Assembly: GCA_021783095.1 (NCBI GenBank)
Contig: JAJXUG010000008.1
Span: forward strand, 31,531-95,530
Source: Chloroflexota bacterium
GTDB taxonomy: Bacteria > Chloroflexota > Limnocylindria > Limnocylindrales > CSP1-4
Direction: 5' to 3'
DNA length: 64,000 nucleotides
Part shown: in pieces, positions 27,912 to 35,380 of the stretch
How positions within the stretch are numbered: position 1 is the stretch's first letter
Layout of the letters: every line of letters begins with the position of its first letter
Program-made: the position numbers and the translations under genes
Notes under the pieces: generated by a model
What the model saw: only the letters and a program-made list of their open reading frames with translations
Databases searched by the model: none
What the model was told of the DNA's origin: nothing

Positions 27912-28274
27912 TCAGCCACCGAATGCCGGCCAGGGGATGTCGTTGGGGATCGGCGCGTCCGGTGAGATCGACTTGGGCGGCCCGAGGCGCGGGCGCGATC
28001 CCCACTGGGGGCCGAGGCCCTGCGCGGCGCGCTCGTCGCACGGCGTCGCGGCGTCCTCGACGGCGACCACCAGGCCCGCGAACTCGCCGTCGAGCGGCTT
28101 GAACTCGTCCCAGTCCAGAGCGATGTCGGAGCACGGGTCGCCGAGACCGCCGGCCCGGATGCACCGGAGCTGCGTGCCGACAGCGAGGGTGATCTCGCGC
28201 TTGTGGCCCATGTAGTCCAGGAAGGCCCTTGTCGGGGCGGTCACCGTGAAGGTCGGGAGGCACGCTCGGGTCAT
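27912..28274 (-). CDS. hypothetical protein
   Basis: 120 aa. FTVTAPTRAFLDYMGHKREI, then LAVGTQLRCIRAGG and ALDWDEFKPLDGEFAGLVVA, have a natural amino-acid mix unlike shadow ORFs in this region. Three cysteines. No family recognised, no signal or membrane helix. It lies between an IS110 remnant and another unknown gene, so it may be a passenger or a remnant itself. Confidence 0.5.
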   Translation of the reverse strand: MTRACLPTFTVTAPTRAFLDYMGHKREITLAVGTQLRCIRAGGLGDPCSDIALDWDEFKPLDGEFAGLVVAVEDAATPCDERAAQGLGPQWGSRPRLGPPKSISPDAPIPNDIPWPAFGG

Positions 28275-28372
28275 GTCCCCATCGTTGGCTGCGGAACTTG
28301 CTCGCGCAAGGCCCCGGAAGTCACCTGACGAGCGAGTTCATTCAGGCAGGCTCTGAGGTGCGCCGCAGCGCC

Positions 28373-29029
28373 TCAACGGGGCCGCCCGACATGCCTTCGG
28401 CCCCTCTCGCGGGGCGCCTGTCCGGGGCGAGTCTGCCGTTCGCGCTGCGGGAGGGGATCGCTGCCGGCCCCTCCTCCGCGGCCGCTCGAGTCCCCGAGCG
28501 CGCTGGTGCCGTCGCTCACCGCGGCAGCCGGTTCCGTGGCCGGGCCCGGCGGCGCGGTCGAGTCCCTCGCGCACGCCGCGCTGCTGATCGGGTCGGCAAG
28601 GCCGTCGCCGGCGGCCGGGTCGGTCAGCAGGTGCGGCCGAACGAGCCGCCGCGGTCGGATGTCACGCATGCCGACAGCCAATCGGACGGGGGCGCAGGCG
28701 GGCGGCGGGTCGGGGTGGCAGCTGATGGTCGGCGTGCGGGGAGCCGGGCTCCTCAGCCCGCGCCGCGCCTGGATCTCGTACAGGCGCCCAGCCGGCGTGA
28801 TCGTGCCGAGGTACTCGCCCGCCGGGTCGAACACGTCGCCGTCGTTCCACGGCGCCCAGCCGAGCCAGCACAGGTCCAGGTCGAAGACGTCGCGCTCGTG
28901 CCGGAAGGCCACGACGGCGCCCTGCGAATCGAACAGGAACTCGACGTCCGGCTTCACGGCCACAAACGCTGCCTCCGGCCATCTCGGCGATGCGCTGGTG
29001 CGACGGCTGCGCACGCCGCCCAGCGACAC
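28373..29029 (-). CDS. hypothetical protein with low-complexity tail
   Basis: ORF of 218 aa, of which residues about 20-120 look truly coding: FVAVKPDVEFLFDSQGAVVA, LCWLGWAPWNDGDVFDPAGE, YLGTITPAGRLYEIQ. The first 15 residues and the last 90 (proline/arginine-rich) look like read-through, so the true limits are probably narrower. The GDVFDPAGEYLGTI pattern resembles small beta-sheet proteins seen in other genomes; no function known. Confidence 0.4.
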   Translation of the reverse strand: MSLGGVRSRRTSASPRWPEAAFVAVKPDVEFLFDSQGAVVAFRHERDVFDLDLCWLGWAPWNDGDVFDPAGEYLGTITPAGRLYEIQARRGLRSPAPRTPTISCHPDPPPACAPVRLAVGMRDIRPRRLVRPHLLTDPAAGDGLADPISSAACARDSTAPPGPATEPAAAVSDGTSALGDSSGRGGGAGSDPLPQRERQTRPGQAPRERGRRHVGRPR

Positions 29030-29253
29030 CAGTCAACCGCGCCCCGGCCGGGGTGCCAAGTGCCGACATTCCCGGCCCGACGGTTGATGCCGAAACCGTC
29101 GTCCTCAACTCGGGTGACGCGTTTCGAGACCCTCAGCCGTCGGTGCGATCGCGGCCCTCGTGCGGTCGTACTCGGTCGCGACGTGTCGCAGAGCGGGCTC
29201 ATCCGCGTGCGCCTCACCACCGCCGGTCGATCGCGCCATCGACGACCCGAGGC

Positions 29254-29531
29254 TCAGCCCTCCGGCTGCACCGCCTCGATCACGCTCGCAGGTCGCGCTG
29301 TCGCGATCGTCCTGGTGTGACGCAGGCCCGCGCGCTCGAGGAGGTCCGCGTACTCGGCAGCGGTCCGCTCCCGGCCGCCGAGCAGGACGAGCGTGCCTGC
29401 TCGAGCACGCCGAGCGCCGCAAGCGCTCGCAGGGCCCGATGCAGCGAGGGCGCGTGCGTTCCGGTGGCTGCCGCCAGCGCCGCGCTGCCGACCGGCTCCG
29501 TTCCGACAAGCTCTGGCGGACCCAGCTCCAC
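29254..29531 (-). pseudogene. O-methyltransferase remnant with its catalytic middle deleted
   Basis: The minus strand starts with PVGSAALAAATGTHAPSLHR and ALRALAALGVL, the winged-helix dimerisation domain of Methyltransf_2-type O-methyltransferases. After a frame change it reads VLLGGRERTAAEYADLLERA, then GLRHTRTIATARPASVIEAV and a stop at 29254. That is the normal last 45 residues of the same family. The SAM-binding core of about 200 residues between them is absent. Both ends are kept and the middle is lost. Confidence 0.65.
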
Positions 29532-29539
29532 TGCGACCC

Positions 29540-30261
29540 TACCGACACGGCGCCCTCGCCGCAGGTGCGCTGCTCATCATCGCCACCGTTTCCACCGTCG
29601 TCCTCGGCGCCATCGCCCTCACGCCCGTCGTCGGCGACCCGGTGAACCTTGCCCGGATCAGCGCCAACCAGACCCAGGTCTTCCTCGGGGCGCTGCTCCA
29701 GATCATCGGCGCCGCCGCCTGCCCGGCGATCGTCATCGCGCTCTACCCCGCGCTCCGCGCCTTCAGCCCGGCCATGGCCCTCGGGTCGGTGGCCTTCCGG
29801 ACGATCGAGGCGACCTTCTACGTCATCGGGATCGCGGGGCTGCTCATGCTGGTGACGCTTGGCGGGGAGGCCGCGAAGGCGGGCTCGGCTGACGTCGCCT
29901 TCTACGACCGGCTCGCCGCGCTGGTCGTCGCAGGCCGCGCGTGGCTCGGCTTCGTGGCCGCGGTCGTGTTCGCCGGCCTCGGCACGCTGCTGTACGACTG
30001 GGTCCTCTATCGATCCGCGCTCGTGCCGCGCTGGCTGTCGGGGTCGGGATCGGGGCCGCCGTCGCCATGCTGGCGGCTGCGGCCCTCGTGATGCTGGGCA
30101 CCGTCGCGCCTGTCTCGCCGGTCCACATCGTCCTGAACCTGCCCATCGCCATCCAGGAGATGGTCCTCGCGGTCTGGCTGATCGCCCGCGGCTTCGCTCC
30201 GGGCGCAGTCGCCGCCCAGCGGGCCTCGACGGGCACGCTCGTCGGCGCGGATGCCCGGTGA
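29540..30261 (+). pseudogene. DUF4386 membrane protein, 5'-truncated and frameshifted
   Basis: PYRHGALAAGALLIIATVST starts without a usable start codon. Helices follow with the family pattern FRTIEATFYVIGIAGLLMLV and the segment VAFYDRLAALVVAGRAWLGF. After LVPRWLSG near 30046 the frame changes; the expected continuation is in the next frame (AMLAAAALVMLGTVAPVSPV, then PIAIQEMVLAVWLIARGF) and ends at 30261. Integral membrane proteins of this family have no known function. It abuts the methyltransferase remnant head to head. Confidence 0.65.
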
Positions 30262-30346
30262 CGGCCGCCCTCGATCCTCAGATCCGCCGTCCGGAGGCAC
30301 GGCCGGAGGGTGGTCCTCGCCGATCATCAGGCCGGCCTCCGGGCCG

Positions 30347-30895
30347 CTACATCTTCGCGGCGGCAACCTTCCCGATGGCCAGCTCGGCCGCCTCCTGCTG
30401 GGCCTGCGTGGTGTTGGGGTCCTTGAGGGCGACGGTGATCGTGATGGCCCGACCGCCCTTGCTGATGTCCAGCTCGGCAGTGGTGCCGGTGGCCCCGGAG
30501 GCGAAGAACGCCGCGTCGCCGAGGTTGGGCACGGCGGTCACGTGGGAGCCCGAGACGTTCTGGAGCCCGTAGGGGATCTGGCCGACGGATCCGGGATCGG
30601 TGGCGGCGATCGTCGCCCCGGAGGCGTCCGCCGCCTGCCAGGAGCACGAAGGGGCGTTGACGCCGGACGGAACGCCCGCGCCGACCGTCGTGCCCAACGC
30701 GGCGCTGACGTCCGCCGGCGAGGCCAGGGCGCACAGGGCGTCAGCCGTGAAGCCCAGACCAGCCGGCTGGCCGCCACCGGACGATGGCGCCGCGGAGCCC
30801 GACGGCGGCGAAGAGCTGGCGGCCGAGCATGCGACCACCGAGCTGAGGATGACCAGCGCGACTCCAGCGGTGACCAGCCTGCCTGAGGTCTTCAT
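30347..30895 (-). CDS. lipoprotein (DUF3558-like), unknown function
   Basis: 182 aa from the ATG at 30895 (track start 30913 is six codons longer). A lipoprotein signal, RLVTAGVALVILSSVVAC, precedes a serine/glycine/proline linker. A globular domain follows: LCALASPADVSAALGTTVGA, then SCSWQAADASG and PNLGDAAFFASG. Two cysteines (LCAL; SCSW) and the overall plan match DUF3558-like lipoproteins of high-GC bacteria. Surface-attached; role unknown. Confidence 0.8.
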   Translation of the reverse strand: MKTSGRLVTAGVALVILSSVVACSAASSSPPSGSAAPSSGGGQPAGLGFTADALCALASPADVSAALGTTVGAGVPSGVNAPSCSWQAADASGATIAATDPGSVGQIPYGLQNVSGSHVTAVPNLGDAAFFASGATGTTAELDISKGGRAITITVALKDPNTTQAQQEAAELAIGKVAAAKM

Positions 30896-30961
30896 GGGCG
30901 CGAATTCTGACACAGCGAGTCAACAGCACCGCGCCGGCCTCCGCGCGCGGCACGGGATCGA

Positions 30962-31390
30962 CTAGCGGCGAGTGAGCAGCAGGGTCCACTCATCGGGACC
31001 ATCGCGCTCCAACCGCCATTCGACCTCCGTGGCGCAGCGGTCCTCCAAGGCGTGGCACAGCGGTCCCACAGGGTGGTCAGACCAGACTCGGGCGCTCTCG
31101 CCCGGTCGAAGCGCGTGGAGGATCGCGCAGATCGGACGGTGCTGCGCACTGCCTCCGAGCATGCCCGCCGCGCGCAGCGGGAACAGGTCTCCGGGCATCA
31201 TCGGGATGTCCCACGTCGGGTGATCACGATCACGCCTGTGGATGATCTCGACCCTTGTCTGGTCGGACTTCGACGCAGCCGTCCCGATGCCCGGCGCCGC
31301 CGCGTCGTCCGAGCCGCGCTGCTCCACGATCGGGGGCAGCTGTCGCAGCCAGTCCAGAAGCGGGTCCCCGCTCGTTCTGCTCATCATCAT
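30962..31390 (-). CDS. DUF2249-domain protein
   Basis: About 142 aa from the ATG run at 31390 (GAGG 8 bases upstream); the track reading from 31534 adds an arginine-rich leader. The C-terminal domain, RPICAILHALRPGESARVWS, then DHPVGPLCHALEDRC and WTLLLTRR, fits DUF2249, a small TusA/SirA-like fold often found with hemerythrin domains and Crp/Fnr regulators in nitric-oxide or respiratory gene sets. Here a Crp/Fnr gene lies immediately upstream, and a hemerythrin gene lies 2.5 kb further up beyond an IS110. Confidence 0.65.
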   Translation of the reverse strand: MMMSRTSGDPLLDWLRQLPPIVEQRGSDDAAAPGIGTAASKSDQTRVEIIHRRDRDHPTWDIPMMPGDLFPLRAAGMLGGSAQHRPICAILHALRPGESARVWSDHPVGPLCHALEDRCATEVEWRLERDGPDEWTLLLTRR

Positions 31391-31569
31391 GTCGGATGCC
31401 TCGCTCTTCATGCGAGGAAGCATGAAGAGGGACCGCGTCCGAGACCGTGACATTGGTCGTTGTCGGGTCTTCCCGGGTTGGCCGAGACGCCCCGCCCGAC
31501 CCAGCCCGACGCACGCGGTGTCGCCCCGCCACATTCGCGGTCCGGATCCGCTGGCCGTCGGCCCGGAGG

Positions 31570-32184
31570 CTACGCATGCGCCGCCAGCCCGTCCCGGTCA
31601 AGCAGCAGGATCCGGCCGCGCTCCACGCGGATCAGACCCTCGCGCTCGAGCTGGCGCAGCGTCCTGGCCACGACCTCGCGACTGGTCCCGACCATCTCGG
31701 CGATCTCGCGCTGCGTGAGCGCCTGCCCGCCGGACCCCGCCCCCACGCCCGGGTGCGGGACGACAGCCTGGAGCAGGACTCGCGCCACGCGACCCGCGAC
31801 CTGGCGGAAGGAGAGGTCCTCCACGAGCGCGATCGCCTGCCGCAGCCGGTAGGCGAAGCTGGCGGCGGCCGCGGTGACGAGCTCGGGCACCGCCCGCAGG
31901 ACCTCTGCGCGTCGCTCGATCGGAAGCGTCAGCAGGGATGCGTCCTCGACCACCTGCGCGGTGGCCGGTTCGGGGCCGAGGTCGAAGAACGGAACCTCGT
32001 TGAACGACGCGCCTGCGCGGATGATCTGCAGGGTCTGCTCCCGGCCGGCTGCGTCGGAGGTGTACAGGCGCACGGCTCCGGCCTCCACGAACCAGATCCC
32101 GCTCGCCGGATCCTCCTGCGAGTAGAGCAGCTCGCCCGCGCCAACTCGATGGTGGACGAGGAACCGCTCCAACTGGGCTCGCAC
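31570..32184 (-). CDS. Crp/Fnr family transcriptional regulator
   Basis: 204 aa from a GTG. The frame continues upstream with GAQPFLGRGLPPE, which looks native, so the true start may lie 20 or more codons earlier. The cyclic-nucleotide-like sensor domain has GELLYSQEDPASGIWFVEAG and GAVRLYTSD. The C-terminal winged helix is TQREIAEMVGTSREVVARTL followed by RQLEREGLIRVERGRILLLD. No iron-sulfur cysteines of the FNR type are visible, so it may sense redox, NO through haem, or a nucleotide. Likely controls the adjacent DUF2249 gene. Confidence 0.9.
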   Translation of the reverse strand: MRAQLERFLVHHRVGAGELLYSQEDPASGIWFVEAGAVRLYTSDAAGREQTLQIIRAGASFNEVPFFDLGPEPATAQVVEDASLLTLPIERRAEVLRAVPELVTAAAASFAYRLRQAIALVEDLSFRQVAGRVARVLLQAVVPHPGVGAGSGGQALTQREIAEMVGTSREVVARTLRQLEREGLIRVERGRILLLDRDGLAAHA

Positions 32185-32245
32185 CTCTGGCGGCAGACCT
32201 CGTCCGAGGAACGGCTGAGCGCCCCCGGCTTGTGCTCTGCCGCTG

Positions 32246-32636
32246 CCGCCAGCGAGCCGAGGACCAGGTCCGCGGGCCCGACGATCGGGTGGACCTGCGG
32301 TCGGCAGGCCGTCGCTGCTACCCCCGCGCTGACCGGTGCCGGCATCTGCCCTGCCGACGAGGGGCTCGCGCCTCCGACCGGGCCGGGGGCCCCGGGACCG
32401 ACGTCGGTCCTGAGCCTCCGGTAGAGGCGGCGCCGGCGGTCGTGGGGGTCGACTTCGCCGCCCGCCAGCCCGGCGGCGACGAGCCTCGCGAGGTGGTACG
32501 AGATGAGCGGTCGGCGCCGCCCCAGCTCGCGGGCCAGCTCCCCAGCGGTCCGACCCGACGCACCGGCTGTCGCCAGCGCCAGGAGGATCTGGCGCCGCAG
32601 GGGATCGGCGAGGATGCCGAAACGGTCCACGGCCAT
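32246..32636 (-). pseudogene. ArsR-like winged-helix regulator, 3' end disrupted
   Basis: From the ATG at 32636 the product begins MAVDRFGILADPLRRQILLA and shows a clear ArsR/HTH_20 winged helix: RTAGELARELGRRRPLISYH, LARLVAAGLAGGE, then the wing DPHDRRRRLYRRL. After about residue 85 the sequence becomes low-complexity, and the frame then runs into the Crp gene in a different frame without its own stop (track ORF 31929-33005). The 3' part has therefore probably been lost or frameshifted. The end coordinate is approximate. Confidence 0.55.
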
Positions 32637-32712
32637 TGACCGAATCGTACGACTCGGACCGGGATGCCGGTTGGACCGTCCTCCCAGCAGGGGCTCGAAG
32701 GTCCCTGGGAGC

Positions 32713-33072
32713 TCAGGCGAGCTCGACGGCGCAGCGGAGGCCGCTGCGGCCAAATCCCGCCAGGACGTCGGACGGAGCCCCTGCGAGGCGGGCGGCCAGC
32801 GCCTGGAGCAGGGCATCGAGGGAAGCCTGGGCCGCGTCGCGGGATGCGGCGTCGATAACGTCCTCGACCCAGGTTCGGCACTCGGTAGGCAGGCTCTCTC
32901 CGGTGCCCAGCACGTCGAGCGCCAGCCCGAGTTCGTGCTCGCGAAGCCGATCGAGGAGATGGACCCGCTGCGCGCGCAGGGCAAGCTCTGCCCTGGCGAG
33001 GTCACCGAGGTGCGTGCCCGACGACGCGCACGGGCACGCCTGGGTCCCGGTCAAACGCGTCCGCGGTGCCAT
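32713..33072 (-). CDS. hypothetical helical protein
   Basis: 119 aa. ELALRAQRVHLLDRLREHEL and AASRDAAQASLDALLQALAA predict long helices with a natural composition. No family recognised. It lies between the ArsR-like remnant and the IS110 transposase, on the same strand as both. Start uncertain. Confidence 0.4.
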   Translation of the reverse strand: MAPRTRLTGTQACPCASSGTHLGDLARAELALRAQRVHLLDRLREHELGLALDVLGTGESLPTECRTWVEDVIDAASRDAAQASLDALLQALAARLAGAPSDVLAGFGRSGLRCAVELA

Positions 33073-33150
33073 GGGCCCGAACGCCGCGCGCTTCGCGTCG
33101 GAGGGTCGGGCTCCAGATTGCCGCCGAACCGGCTCGCTACTGTCATGCTC

Positions 33151-34194
33151 CTATGGCGTCAAGGGCTGATTGACGATTGTCTGGTGACCGGCCACGAGGG
33201 CGGCGAAGACGTGCCGGACCAGGTGCCGCTTGAGGCAGCGAAGGGCCTCGCGCCAGGTCTTGCCCTCAGCCCGCTTGCGCGCGAGGTACGCCTTCGCGCG
33301 GGGGTCGAACCTGGCCTGCCAGGCGGCGATCGTCCAGACGGCCCGGTTGGCCCGGCGGTTGCCCCTTCGGTTGTACCGGACCCGGCTCGTCCTCCCCGAG
33401 CTCGCCGGCAGCGGCGCGACGCCCGCGAACATCGCGAACGCGTCGGCGGAGGGGAAGCGGGACACCTCGCCCGCCTCGCCGCGCAGGACCGCGGCCGAGA
33501 GGTGGCCGCAGCCCGGGATCGCGAGCAGCGGGTCGTCGCCCACGAGGGAGCGGATCTGGCGTCCGAGGGCGTCGGCCCTCCGCCCCAGCCGGACGACCTC
33601 GGCGAGCTCGGCCCGGGCGAGGTCGGCCGCGACGCCCCGGTGCCCGCGCAGCAGCCGGCGGGCCGCCGCGAGCTCGGGCCCCGTGACCAGGCGGGCGACC
33701 GCCGACCCGTACCCCGGCGCCAGGACGAGCAGGTGCGCGTGGAGCCGGTTGCGGGCCCGGGTCTGGGCGACGACGGCGCAGTCGCGCGCCTCGGCGAGCA
33801 GCTGGAGGTCCCGGGTGCGGTCGGCCAGGCGGACCGGCGGGAGGCCCGGCTCGGCCAGGGCCACCCGGGCGATCGCGAAGGCGTCGCCGGGGTCGCTCTT
33901 GCCCGGGCGCCTCGTCCGGCCGCGCTCGCGCCGGGACAGCTGGGGCGGCACCTCGACCGCCGCCAGGCCGGCCGCGACCAGGTGCCGGGCGAGGGCCGCC
34001 CCGTACGAGGAGGAGCCCTCGACCCCGATCCGCAGGCCCGGCTCGCCGAGCCCCCGCGCCCAGGCCGCGAGCGCGGCGTGCCCGGCGGGGTCGTTGCCGA
34101 ACGCGCGCTCCTCGCGGGCAACCCCCGGCCCGTCCACGAGGCATGCCGCCAGGGTGTCCTTGTGGGTGTCGACCCCGATCGCCACAGCCGCCAT
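33151..34194 (-). CDS. IS110-family transposase (RNA-guided DEDD/serine recombinase)
   Basis: 347 aa, intact. The N-terminal RuvC-like DEDD domain shows IGVDTHKDTLAACLVD, GVEGSSSYGAALA and KSDPGDAFAIA. The C-terminal Transposase_20 domain has LVGDDPLLAIPGCGHLSAAV and FAMFAGVAPLPASSGRTSRV, including the serine used for strand exchange. IS110 enzymes lack terminal inverted repeats and are guided by a structured RNA made from non-coding DNA at the element end. About 480 bp upstream of this gene are gene-free and contain strong stems. The element sits between the DUF2249/Crp genes and a hemerythrin gene. Confidence 0.95.
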   Translation of the reverse strand: MAAVAIGVDTHKDTLAACLVDGPGVAREERAFGNDPAGHAALAAWARGLGEPGLRIGVEGSSSYGAALARHLVAAGLAAVEVPPQLSRRERGRTRRPGKSDPGDAFAIARVALAEPGLPPVRLADRTRDLQLLAEARDCAVVAQTRARNRLHAHLLVLAPGYGSAVARLVTGPELAAARRLLRGHRGVAADLARAELAEVVRLGRRADALGRQIRSLVGDDPLLAIPGCGHLSAAVLRGEAGEVSRFPSADAFAMFAGVAPLPASSGRTSRVRYNRRGNRRANRAVWTIAAWQARFDPRAKAYLARKRAEGKTWREALRCLKRHLVRHVFAALVAGHQTIVNQPLTP

Positions 34195-34440
34195 CGACCG
34201 TCCTCCCGCGCGCCGCTACGATGGTCGCGGGCCGGGCGGGCAGCAGTGCGTTGAGTTACAGGGCCACGCTCCCATGAGGCCACGCCCGGCCCGCTCGAGC
34301 ACGGCGGCGGGGGCAGATGACTCACTGGCCACCGGCCTCGCGGAGGGGGCTGACTGACTCGGGGCCACCCGCCGCCGGCTCGACCCTCGCACATCGCGCG
34401 AGGCAGGTCGAGCCTACGCACCACTGACTCGTGCATGTCG
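34195..34440 (-). ncRNA. candidate IS110 bridge RNA / structured non-coding end
   Basis: The non-coding DNA upstream of the transposase contains a 12-bp perfect stem (GCGGGCCGGGCG at 34227-34238 with CGCCCGGCCCGC at 34283-34294). A nested hairpin follows (GGCTCGACC at 34377-34385 with GGTCGAGCC at 34406-34414, inner CTCGC/GCGAG). This is where IS110-group elements encode their bridge RNA. The stems are seen; the RNA, its strand and ends are inferred. Confidence 0.45.
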
Positions 34441-34674
34441 TTTCCTTCGCGACGCTCAGGGGCGTCGCGTTCGTCGTCGGGGCGAGGCTGCGCTGCGCGG
34501 ATCCGTCTCCTCCGTGACTTGCGTCCGGGTTGTGCCTGTCCTGGCGCTGCCCGCACCGACGTCACAGCGCCATCACGGTGAGGGCGGGATGCTGGCCGTC
34601 GACGAGGGCGAAGGCAGGCAGCGGACCGACTGGTTCGGGCGGAGAGCCATCGCCCCGAGCAAGGAGCTATCTGT
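34441..34674. other. gene-free gap between IS110 end and hemerythrin gene
   Basis: Holds one further hairpin, GCGACGC (34449-34455) with GCGTCGC (34462-34468). A poor ribosome site (AGCAAGGAGC) lies before the hemerythrin gene. No coding signal is visible. Confidence 0.4.
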
Positions 34675-35160
34675 ATGGACCGCCTGACACAGCCCCTGCG
34701 CGACGAGCACCGCGAGCTCCGCCCGCACGTCGACGACATCCTGGCCGCCGCCGACCTGCTCGACGAGCGCGCTCCCGAGTTGCCCGTCGAGCGCCTCGCA
34801 GCCTCGTCGGCCTTCCTGCGGGACCACCTGCTTCGCCACGCGTCTGCGGAGGAGGCGGTGCTCTACCCGATGGTGGGCCTGGCGTTCGGCGACCCGGGGG
34901 CCACGGCCACGATGGCGCGTGACCACCGCCAGATCGAGCACCTCGGCGAGGAGCTTGCGGGCCTGGTGGCGAACGCCGGCTCGGGTGGTCCCGACGTCCG
35001 CGCTCTGCGCCGCGTGCTCTACGGGCTGCACGCAATCCTCGTGCTCCACTTCGCCAAGGAGGAGGAGGTCTACCTGCCGCTCCTCGACGCGCGATTGACG
35101 CCCGACGAAGCGACACGGCTGTTCGCGGGCATGGAGGAGGCGGCAGCGATCGCAGCCTGA
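34675..35160 (+). CDS. hemerythrin (HHE cation-binding) domain protein
   Basis: 161 aa. The di-iron ligands are visible in order: RDEHRELRPH, RDHLLRHASAEEAVLYP, DHRQIEHLGE and LHFAKEEEVYLPLL. This gives the His/Glu set of a four-helix hemerythrin bundle. Such proteins bind O2 or NO or protect and repair iron centres. Beyond the IS110 on its left are DUF2249 and Crp/Fnr genes, common partners, though on the opposite strand. AAGGAGC lies 8 bases before the ATG. Confidence 0.93.
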   Translation: MDRLTQPLRDEHRELRPHVDDILAAADLLDERAPELPVERLAASSAFLRDHLLRHASAEEAVLYPMVGLAFGDPGATATMARDHRQIEHLGEELAGLVANAGSGGPDVRALRRVLYGLHAILVLHFAKEEEVYLPLLDARLTPDEATRLFAGMEEAAAIAA

Positions 35161-35380
35161 AGGCCGAGGCTCGGCCATCGCGACCCGGCCCGACGCGTCC
35201 TGCGACGGTCGCCGCTCACCGACCAGCCGGTCGGCGGGACCTTCGGGAGGGTCACGCCTGCGGCCGGGACGCGGGACTTCACTGGGCTACCATCGTCCGG
35301 GGCGCTCTGGCCCCATCGGGCTGTGGACGCTGGTCGTCGCCCGGCACACGCTGAGTCCCCACAGAAGAGAGGAGCCGGCA

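Noticed and set aside
28298-29320. 340-aa plus-strand ORF
   Set aside because: Antisense to a more natural-looking minus-strand protein and lacking motifs.
33159-34739. 526-aa ORF overlapping the IS110 transposase in another frame
   Set aside because: Serine/arginine/proline-rich shadow; the 347-aa frame carries all IS110 motifs.
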